From assembly GCA_023454395.1 (NCBI GenBank), contig JAEYFY010000304.1, positions 1 to 17,969 of the forward strand: DNA of 17,969 nucleotides, written 5' to 3'. This DNA comes from Pseudomonadota bacterium. GTDB taxonomy: Bacteria; Pseudomonadota; Gammaproteobacteria; Enterobacterales; Enterobacteriaceae. The position numbers and the translations under genes were made by a program. This document shows positions 9,239 through 15,100 of this stretch, one piece after another (the stretch's first letter is position 1; every line of letters begins with the position of its first letter). The notes below the pieces were generated by a model. That model was not told where the DNA came from. It did not search any database and saw only the letters and a program-made list of their open reading frames with translations.

Positions 9239-10168
9239 ATGTCATTACAATCTCAAGATATTATTCGTCGTTCTGCAACCAATTCCCTGACGCCAGCACC
9301 TCAGGTACGTGACTTTAAGGAAGAGGTAGCAAAACTTATCGATGTGACAACGTGTATTGGCTGTAAAGCCTGTCAGGTTGCCTGTTCTGAATGGAACGAC
9401 ATTCGCGATAAAGTTGGTCTTAACGTTGGTGTTTACGATAACCCAATGGATTTAACGGCTAAGTCGTGGACAGTGATGCGTTTTTCTGAAGTAGAAGAAA
9501 ATGGCAAACTGGAATGGTTAATTCGTAAAGATGGCTGTATGCACTGTGCTGATCCGGGCTGTTTAAAAGCATGCCCATCAGAAGGAGCTATTGTGCAATA
9601 CGCTAACGGTATTGTCGATTTCCAATCAGAGCACTGTATTGGTTGTGGCTACTGTATTGCGGGTTGTCCTTTCGATGTCCCTCGTATTAATGAAGAAGAT
9701 AATCGCGCTTACAAATGCACACTTTGTGTTGATCGTGTTGAAGTCGGTCAAGAGCCTGCCTGTGTAAAAACCTGTCCTACTGGTGCCATTCATTTTGGCT
9801 CTAAAGAGGCCATGACGCATCTTGCAAATGAGCGTGTTGCTGAACTCAATACACGAGGTTATGACAAAGCCGGTTTATACGATCCACAAGGCGTTGGCGG
9901 AACTCATGTGATGTATGTTCTTCATCATGCGGATAGACCTAACTTGTATCATGGTTTACCAGAAAACCCAGAAATTAGCTCAACAGTGAAATTCTGGAAA
10001 GGCATTTGGAAGCCATTAGCCGCTGTAGGTTTTGCAGCCACCTTTGCGGGGGCAATGTTCCATTATTTAGGTATTGGTCCTAACCATACCACCGAAGAAG
10101 ATGAAGAAGAGGCGCAAAAAGAGATGGAAGCATCACAAAATTCAGTGAACAAAGAGGAGCAGAAATAA
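9239..10168 (+). CDS. fdoH: formate dehydrogenase-O iron-sulfur (beta) subunit
   Basis: A 309-residue electron-transfer subunit that carries electrons from FdoG to the membrane cytochrome. Four ferredoxin-type [4Fe-4S] motifs are complete: C39/C42/C45/C49, C100/C103/C108/C112, C133/C136/C139/C143 and C160/C163/C175/C179. A single transmembrane helix near residues 258-278 ([17 protein letters not shown]) anchors it, followed by a very acidic tail. The match to E. coli FdoH is especially close ('[11 protein letters not shown]', 'GLPENPEIS', '[21 protein letters not shown]') and clearly better than to FdnH, which fixes the paralogue type. It lacks its own signal and is expected to ride with FdoG through Tat. 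It begins 10 bases after fdoG with GGGGAAA upstream, and its stop overlaps the fdoI start. Confidence 0.95.
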   Translation: MSLQSQDIIRRSATNSLTPAPQVRDFKEEVAKLIDVTTCIGCKACQVACSEWNDIRDKVGLNVGVYDNPMDLTAKSWTVMRFSEVEENGKLEWLIRKDGCMHCADPGCLKACPSEGAIVQYANGIVDFQSEHCIGCGYCIAGCPFDVPRINEEDNRAYKCTLCVDRVEVGQEPACVKTCPTGAIHFGSKEAMTHLANERVAELNTRGYDKAGLYDPQGVGGTHVMYVLHHADRPNLYHGLPENPEISSTVKFWKGIWKPLAAVGFAATFAGAMFHYLGIGPNHTTEEDEEEAQKEMEASQNSVNKEEQK

Positions 10169-10824
10169 TGAAGAAGAAGAGCGATAAAATCCTTCGTCAT
10201 ACGGCCTCAGAGCGAATCAATCACTGGGTCGTGGCGATTTTCTTTGTCTTTACCGCCTTTAGTGGGCTGGGCTTTTTCTTCCCATCTCTAAATTGGTTTA
10301 TGAATATTTTAGGTACACCGCAACTTTCGCGTTTACTGCATCCATTTACGGGTGTTGCGATGGTGTTTTTCTTTATCTTTATGTTTTTTAGATACTTCAA
10401 GTATAACTCTGTTGATAAAGATGATTTAGTGTGGGCAAAAAATATCCATAAAGTGCTGCAAAATGAAGAAGCTGGCGATATTGGGCATTACAACTTAGGT
10501 CAAAAAGGAATTTATTGGACATTAAGTCTCAGCCTTATTGTTTTGACCATTAGTGGGATAATTATTTGGCGACCTTATTTTGCCGATTATTTCTCTATTC
10601 CTGTTATTCGCATTGCTTTGCTGGCTCACTCACTGTCTGCCATTTTACTGATCATTACGGTGATTGTTCATGCTTACGCCGCGTTTTGGGTAAAAGGTTC
10701 AATTCGTAGCATGATTGAAGGCTGGGTAACGCGTGGTTGGGCGAAAAAACATCACCCGCGTTGGTATCGTGAGATTCTAGAAGAAGAAAAAAAAGAAGCT
10801 GAAAGCAAATTAAACCAAAAATAA
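10168..10824 (+). CDS. fdoI: formate dehydrogenase-O cytochrome b556 (gamma) subunit
   Basis: A 218-residue membrane cytochrome with four transmembrane helices that takes electrons from FdoH and reduces quinone. The histidines that hold two b-type hemes in the FdnI/FdoI family appear at H19 (INHW), H58 (LHPF), H154 (AHSL) and H168 (VHAY). Other family marks are 'GTPQLSRLLHPF', 'FWVKGSIRSMIEGWVT' and 'WAKKHHPRWYRE', all near-identical to E. coli FdoI. The C-terminus adds a lysine/glutamate-rich cytoplasmic tail. The start overlaps the fdoH stop (TAATG) with AGGAG just upstream, so translation is coupled. No fdhE follows, unlike the E. coli fdo operon; instead fdhF converges on it. Confidence 0.94.
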   Translation: MKKKSDKILRHTASERINHWVVAIFFVFTAFSGLGFFFPSLNWFMNILGTPQLSRLLHPFTGVAMVFFFIFMFFRYFKYNSVDKDDLVWAKNIHKVLQNEEAGDIGHYNLGQKGIYWTLSLSLIVLTISGIIIWRPYFADYFSIPVIRIALLAHSLSAILLIITVIVHAYAAFWVKGSIRSMIEGWVTRGWAKKHHPRWYREILEEEKKEAESKLNQK

Positions 10825-10855
10825 TAAACCGCTTTTGTTTCTATAACATAAATGT

Positions 10856-10888
10856 GAGAAAAAAATGGAGGCTTAATGGCCTCCATTT
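10856..10888. terminator. terminator between fdoI and fdhF
   Basis: AAATGGAGGC (10863-10872) pairs perfectly with GCCTCCATTT (10879-10888) around a TTAATG loop. The A-run on its left gives a long U-tract for minus-strand transcripts, so it is a strong terminator for fdhF and a weaker one for fdoGHI. Confidence 0.85.
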
Positions 10889-10910
10889 CTATTGTTAATA
10901 TACGCTCAAC

Positions 10911-13079
10911 TTAATGTGCCACTGTTTTTGCTTGCTCTACTAAGTTAATTAAACGGCTTCTCATGGTGTGATAATGTTGAGAAACTTGGCTTTCTGCCCA
11001 TTTTTGATCATCAATTTTAATCACTTTAGCCGCACAATATTTGGTTTCAGGTGTTTTTGATACCGGATCAAGATTATCCTGAGTCAGTTCATTACACGCA
11101 CCAATCCACCATTGATAGGTCATATAAATGGCTTGTTTATTAATGGTTTCATTTACATTACAGCGTGACATCACTTTACCGCGACGAGATTCAACCCAGA
11201 CAATTTCCTGATCACGAATCCCCGCTTTTTGAGCAATATCAGGGTGAACTTGGACATAACCTGGTTCATCGGCTAATGATGCCAATGCTTTACAGTTACC
11301 TGTCATGGAGCGACATGAGTAATGCCCAACTTCACGCACGGTTGATAGGATCATCGGATAATCCGCATCAGGTAATTCAGCCGGTGCGCGCCACGGTGTC
11401 GCAAACAACTTACCTTTACCTGATGGTGTGGTGAAGTGGTTACCAGAATACAAATAAGGCGTTCCCTTATCTTCAATATCGGTACAAGGCCATTGAATAT
11501 GCGCTAAGCCTGCCAATTTTTCATAAGTGACACCAAAAAACAGTGGGCATAATGCTCTAACTTCATTCCAGATCTCTTCGTTATTTTCATAAGACATCGG
11601 ATAGCCCATTTCAGTGGCGAGTAAACTGATGATCTCCCAATCTCGTTTTACATTGCCCTTAGGTTCAATGGCTTTTTCAAAACGTTGGAAGCCTCTATCA
11701 GCACACGTAAAGATACCCGCATGTTCACCCCAGCTAGTTGATGGTAAAATCACATCCGCTTGCTCTGCTGTTTTGGTCATAAAGATATCTTGAACTACCA
11801 CAAAATCGAGCGCTTCAAAGCCCTTTCTCACTAAGCCTAAATCTGCCTCTGTTTGGAGTGGATCTTCACCCATGATGTAATAGGCTTTCACCTTACCTTC
11901 AATGGCTAAATGAGGGACTTCGGTAATGCGATATCCCACATCTGGATCGAGTTGTTCAACAGGAATATTCCATGCTTGTGCAAATTTTTTACGGGTTTCT
12001 TCGTCAGTGACATACTGGTATCCCGGAAACATATTCGGTAAAACGCCCATATCACAGGCACCTTGAACATTATTTTGTCCACGAACGGGTGCAACCCCCA
12101 CATGCGGTTTACCTAAATTCCCTGTTAATAAAGCAAGACCTGATAACCCTTTTACCACATCAACCGCTTGACCAAACTGTGTGACGCCCATTCCCCACAT
12201 AATAGTGGCCGTTTTAGCGCCCGCATAAGTGCGCATTGCTTTACGAATTTCAATAGCAGGAATGCCGACAATATCTTGCACAGCTTCAGGGCTATAGTCT
12301 GAGAGTTGTTTTTTATATTCTTCAAAGCCTTCTGTGTATTGGCTCACATAGTCTTTATCATAAAGATCTTCATCAATTAGCGTGTATGCGAAGGCATTGA
12401 CTAACGCCATATTAGTACCATTTTTTAATGGTAAATATTGGTTAGCAATTTTGGCGGTTTCGATTTTACGAGGATCACAAACGATAATTTTGGCACCCTT
12501 TTGTTTCGCTTTAACCACACGACGCGCCACAATAGGATGAGAATCTGCACAGTTATAGCCAAACACTAATAAGCAATCTGAGTCTTCAATATCAGCAATA
12601 GAGTTGCTCATGGCACCATTACCTAATGTTTCTTGCAAACCAGCAACAGAAGGTCCATGGCAAACACGCGCACAACAATCGACATTATTATTACCTAATA
12701 CTGCACGCACAAATTTCTGCATCACAAAGTTGGTTTCATTCCCTGTACCACGAGAAGATCCCGTACACATGATGGATTTCGCACCGTATTTTTCTTTTAT
12801 TTCCAGTAATTTTTTTGCCGTAAATTGAATAGCTTCATTCCAACTCACAATTTCAAAACCAGCCCCTTTTTGTCGGCGGATCATCGGCTCATGAATTCTG
12901 GCTGTCAGCAATTTGTTGTCATTAAGGAAATCCCAACCATATAGCCCTTTTAAGCAAAGTTCGCCTTGATTGGTGACTCCATTGGCACCTTCGGCTTTGA
13001 TTATGCGACCATTTTCGACACAGAGATTGATTTTGCAGCCAGCGCCACAATAAGGACAGACGGAGTTGATTTTGTTCAT
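10911..13079 (-). CDS. fdhF: formate dehydrogenase H, cysteine form
   Basis: A 722-residue cytoplasmic molybdenum/[4Fe-4S] enzyme that oxidises formate to CO2 and, in enterobacteria, feeds electrons to a hydrogenase as part of formate hydrogenlyase. It matches E. coli FdhF (715 aa) end to end: cluster cysteines C8, C11, C15 and C42, the conserved K44, 'NNNVDCCARV', 'MGEDPLQTEADL', 'ADVILPSTSWGEHAG' and 'STVREVGHYSCRSMTGNC'. Residue 140, selenocysteine in E. coli, is Cys here (TGC, minus strand 12662-12660) and is followed by the catalytic H141. AAGGA precedes the ATG by about 6 bases. A sigma-54 promoter lies 56 bases upstream, matching the FhlA-controlled E. coli gene. No hydrogenase genes are in view, so the hydrogenase partner must be encoded elsewhere. 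Confidence 0.95.
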   Translation of the reverse strand: MNKINSVCPYCGAGCKINLCVENGRIIKAEGANGVTNQGELCLKGLYGWDFLNDNKLLTARIHEPMIRRQKGAGFEIVSWNEAIQFTAKKLLEIKEKYGAKSIMCTGSSRGTGNETNFVMQKFVRAVLGNNNVDCCARVCHGPSVAGLQETLGNGAMSNSIADIEDSDCLLVFGYNCADSHPIVARRVVKAKQKGAKIIVCDPRKIETAKIANQYLPLKNGTNMALVNAFAYTLIDEDLYDKDYVSQYTEGFEEYKKQLSDYSPEAVQDIVGIPAIEIRKAMRTYAGAKTATIMWGMGVTQFGQAVDVVKGLSGLALLTGNLGKPHVGVAPVRGQNNVQGACDMGVLPNMFPGYQYVTDEETRKKFAQAWNIPVEQLDPDVGYRITEVPHLAIEGKVKAYYIMGEDPLQTEADLGLVRKGFEALDFVVVQDIFMTKTAEQADVILPSTSWGEHAGIFTCADRGFQRFEKAIEPKGNVKRDWEIISLLATEMGYPMSYENNEEIWNEVRALCPLFFGVTYEKLAGLAHIQWPCTDIEDKGTPYLYSGNHFTTPSGKGKLFATPWRAPAELPDADYPMILSTVREVGHYSCRSMTGNCKALASLADEPGYVQVHPDIAQKAGIRDQEIVWVESRRGKVMSRCNVNETINKQAIYMTYQWWIGACNELTQDNLDPVSKTPETKYCAAKVIKIDDQKWAESQVSQHYHTMRSRLINLVEQAKTVAH

Positions 13080-13134
13080 TTGATATCCTTTCCCCTAACT
13101 AGGGAGTAAAAGAGTCATAAAGAACTTTCAACTA

Positions 13135-13150
13135 AGCAGGAATTATGCCA
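13135..13150 (-). promoter_or_regulatory. sigma-54 (-24/-12) promoter of fdhF
   Basis: The minus strand reads TGGCATAATTCCTGCT, against the consensus TGGCACG-N4-TTGCW. The invariant GG (13149-13148) and GC (13137-13136) are separated by exactly 10 bases, as sigma-54 requires. Transcription would start near 13124, giving a 45-base leader. E. coli fdhF uses a sigma-54 promoter activated by FhlA with formate, so position and type agree. Confidence 0.8.
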
Positions 13151-13439
13151 ATTAATAATTTATTAATAATCAATAAGATATAAAAATAAAATAATGTTTA
13201 ATAATCGTTTCGACATTTTTGCCGATGCTCACCTTACACAAATCAGGTTAATTCTATAACTTATTACAGCTTTCAGTTATTGGAACCAGATAAACATTTA
13301 GAAATAAAAATTAACACTGAATTCTAATAAAATTTATTTCTTTAGTTTGAATTTATGATATAAATAATAAATACGCATTTTGAAAAACAATATTTCATAT
13401 TGCATTGCGATGATATCCATTTCAATAAAGAGCAAAAAA
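13151..13439. other. divergent regulatory region between fdhF and the transporter leader
   Basis: AT-rich non-coding DNA. It should contain the activator sites for the fdhF sigma-54 promoter; TCGTTTCGACA at 13205-13215, about 80-90 bases upstream of the predicted start, is a candidate half-site only. The promoter of the plus-strand leader must also lie here. AT-rich -10-like sequences such as TATAAA (13359-13364) are present, but no convincing -35/-10 pair can be chosen. Confidence 0.5.
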
Positions 13440-13496
13440 ATGAATATGAACACAAATAACCGACTTTTAGGCCTAAACCTACTACTCCTTCGTTAG
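13440..13496 (+). CDS. leucine-rich leader peptide of the attenuator
   Basis: An 18-codon ORF encoding MNMNTNNRLLGLNLLLLR, stop TAG. Seven of the last ten residues are leucine. Their codons are CTT, TTA, CTA, CTA, CTA, CTC and CTT, and CTA is normally a rare leucine codon in enterobacteria, as used in the leuL leader of E. coli. AAAGAG lies 7 bases before the ATG. The stop codon overlaps the RNA segment (region 2) that pairs either with the leader-coding region or with the terminator stem. The peptide itself is not expected to have a function; its translation rate would report charged leucyl-tRNA. Known: leucine leaders govern leuABCD. Inferred: this one governs the transporter at 13696. Confidence 0.8.
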   Translation: MNMNTNNRLLGLNLLLLR

Positions 13497-13549
13497 GTGG
13501 CCGAGCGCGTTCATTTTTTTGCAAAAGCCACCAGTCAGGTGGCTTTTTT
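13470..13549 (+). promoter_or_regulatory. leucine-responsive transcription attenuator (alternative hairpins)
   Basis: Three mutually exclusive pairings can be drawn. Region 1:2 pairs GGCC (13470-13473) and ACCTA (13477-13481) with TAGGT (13494-13498) and GGCC (13499-13502). Region 2:3, the antiterminator, pairs GGTGGC (13496-13501) with GCCACC (13527-13532). Region 3:4, the terminator, pairs that GCCACC with GGTGGC (13538-13543). Regions 2 and 4 are the same heptamer, AGGTGGC. A ribosome stalled on the leucine codons would cover region 1, free region 2 and prevent termination. With leucine plentiful, the terminator forms. Confidence 0.8.
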
Positions 13550-13553
13550 ATTT
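13524..13553 (+). terminator. attenuator terminator hairpin
   Basis: GCCACC (13527-13532) and GGTGGC (13538-13543) form a perfect stem with an AGTCA loop, extended by AAA/TTT pairs and followed by TTTTTTATTT. It lies after the leader peptide and before the downstream genes, so it is a conditional terminator. Confidence 0.85.
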
Positions 13554-13594
13554 GTAACCTACTGGTGGAACTGATTTTTTAGGGGAGTTCTACG

Positions 13595-13699
13595 ATGTTT
13601 AGTTTCACCATTAGGATGATGAGTTACAACGTCTTACCAATAAGCCACTGTATGGCAATCGCCTCTATCACTCATTCGATAACTCAGGGGGCAAAATGA
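13595..13699 (+). CDS. 34-residue upstream ORF coupled to the transporter
   Basis: A small ORF (MFSFTIRMMSYNVLPISH at its start, QGAK at its end) lying between the attenuator and the transporter. It has a strong ribosome site, AGGGGAG (13581-13587), 7 bases before the ATG, and its TGA overlaps the transporter ATG as ATGA (13696-13699). The transporter's own ribosome site, AGGGGG, lies inside its last codons. The peptide is moderately hydrophobic, rich in isoleucine and serine, with one Cys and two His; it is not obviously a membrane helix. I recognise no family. It may be a coupling device that unfolds the transporter start, a second regulatory leader, or a true small protein. Existence is supported by the ribosome site and overlap; function is unknown. 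Confidence 0.6.
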   Translation: MFSFTIRMMSYNVLPISHCMAIASITHSITQGAK

Positions 13700-15012
13700 G
13701 CCAGCAATGGACATCTCGTGTAGGTCATATCTTAGCAGCCGCAGGCTCTGCAATCGGTATTGGCGCAATCTGGAAGTTTTCTTATGTCGCTGCCAATAAT
13801 GGAGGTGGCGCATTCTTAATCGTCTTCTTATTATTCAGTTTTATTATCGGGCTTGCGGTATTACTGGCTGAAAATATCTTAGGCAGTAGCACACACGCTG
13901 AAGCCGTTAACGCATTTAAAAGAATGATGGGACGTAATTGGGTCATTATCGGCGTTATTGGTGTATTCAGTTCATGGTGTATTTATAGCTTCTATAGCGT
14001 TGTCGGTGGTTGGACAATTGGCTATACCGTTATGGCGGCAACAGGTCAGTTAAATATTACAGATAGCGCTGAATTAACAGGTATTTTTACCCGCTTTATT
14101 AGTGATCCTTTATGGCCTATTTTGGCTCACCTTGTCTTTGCGGGATTAACCTGTTTTGTGGTTTTAGCTGGTGTACAACGTGGATTAGAAAAAGCTGTCA
14201 AAATCATGATGCCAATGTTATTTATCATTATGATTTTATTGATTATTGTCGGCATCAGCTTACCCGGTTCGTCTGAAGGTTTAAAATTATTTTTATACCC
14301 TGATTTCAGTAAGTTAACGCCTCAAGGCGTATTAGATGCATTAGGGTTGGCTTTCTTCTCACTGTCTATCGGTTTAGGTATTCACATCACTTACAGTGCT
14401 TATTTAGCAGATAATAAAGGCATCGCTAACTCCAGTATGTGGGTAGTTATTTTGTCTTGTATGGTGTGTGTACTTGCCGGATTAATGATTTTTCCTGCAT
14501 TATCTGCCGCAGGCTTAGAGCCTAATGCTGGCCCCGGTTTAACCTTTATGACTATGCCAGTTTATTTTGCCAACTTGCCTGGTGGTAATATTTTAGCTGT
14601 GACGTTCTTTGTCTTGTTGTTAATGGCAGCGTTAACCTCTGCAATTTCATTACTAGAACATATTGTCGCTTACGTACAAATGCGTTTTCAATGGACTCGT
14701 CGTCGTGCTGGATTAGTGGTTACCGCTTCTATTATGTTGATGGGTATTCCCGTGTCATTATCTTTTGGACCTATGAGTGATGTGACTCTGGGAGGCAAAA
14801 CAGTCTTCGATTTGTTGGATTACCTGACGTCTAATATTTTAATGCCACTGTTTGGTATCGCAATGTGTTTAATCTTTGGTTGGTCACGCAGAGCGAATGC
14901 ATTTATTCCTGAAAATATCACGGGATTAAAACGTCAAAGCTTATTATTAGTATGGCGTTATATCGGTCCTATTTGTATCGGTATTATTTTAGTGCATGGT
15001 TTAATTGGTTAA
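13696..15012 (+). CDS. NSS/SLC6-family sodium-dependent amino-acid transporter
   Basis: A 438-residue inner-membrane protein with about 11 hydrophobic helices, the usual size of bacterial neurotransmitter:sodium symporters (LeuT, Tyt1, MhsT class). The first helix carries the signature region 'AAAGSAIGIGAIWKFSY' followed by 'NNGGGAF' (14-40), and helix 6 reads 'AFFSLSIGLGIHITYSAY', aligning with LeuT 'FFTLSLGFGAIITYASY'. Compared with LeuT, Na1 ligand Asn27 aligns with Ala24, gate Arg30 with Lys27 and the following FP with FS; the Na1 threonine in helix 6 is Ser. Family function is Na+-coupled amino-acid import. The upstream leucine leader suggests leucine or other hydrophobic amino acids, which fits what LeuT and MhsT bind. 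It is probably translated by coupling to the preceding 34-codon ORF, and transcription ends before the opposing lyase gene. Confidence 0.9.
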   Translation: MSQQWTSRVGHILAAAGSAIGIGAIWKFSYVAANNGGGAFLIVFLLFSFIIGLAVLLAENILGSSTHAEAVNAFKRMMGRNWVIIGVIGVFSSWCIYSFYSVVGGWTIGYTVMAATGQLNITDSAELTGIFTRFISDPLWPILAHLVFAGLTCFVVLAGVQRGLEKAVKIMMPMLFIIMILLIIVGISLPGSSEGLKLFLYPDFSKLTPQGVLDALGLAFFSLSIGLGIHITYSAYLADNKGIANSSMWVVILSCMVCVLAGLMIFPALSAAGLEPNAGPGLTFMTMPVYFANLPGGNILAVTFFVLLLMAALTSAISLLEHIVAYVQMRFQWTRRRAGLVVTASIMLMGIPVSLSFGPMSDVTLGGKTVFDLLDYLTSNILMPLFGIAMCLIFGWSRRANAFIPENITGLKRQSLLLVWRYIGPICIGIILVHGLIG

Positions 15013-15020
15013 CTCTCAAC

Positions 15021-15050
15021 AAAAAAGAGCCACTCAAATAAGTGGCTCTC
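15021..15050. terminator. terminator between the transporter and lyase genes
   Basis: GAGCCACT (15027-15034) pairs perfectly with AGTGGCTC (15041-15048), extended by one A-T pair. The A6 run at 15021-15026 gives a U6 tract on the minus strand, so it is a good terminator for the lyase/PTS transcript and a weak one for the transporter. Confidence 0.85.
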
Positions 15051-15100
15051 GACTTAAACTGATAATGATTTATTTATGGATACTTGATGGTCTTTACTAC

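Noticed and set aside
11165..11434. ORFs antisense to fdhF and similar ones opposite fdoG, fdoH and the lyase gene
   Set aside because: They lie wholly inside strongly conserved genes in other frames, lack ribosome sites and resemble no protein family.
13342..13524. A 60-codon minus-strand ORF across the attenuator
   Set aside because: It is antisense to the leader peptide and hairpins, has no ribosome site, and its composition reflects the complement of the leader region.
13496..13568. Three GGTGG repeats considered as a short direct-repeat array
   Set aside because: Their spacing is unequal and they are better explained as alternative pairing partners of the attenuator RNA.
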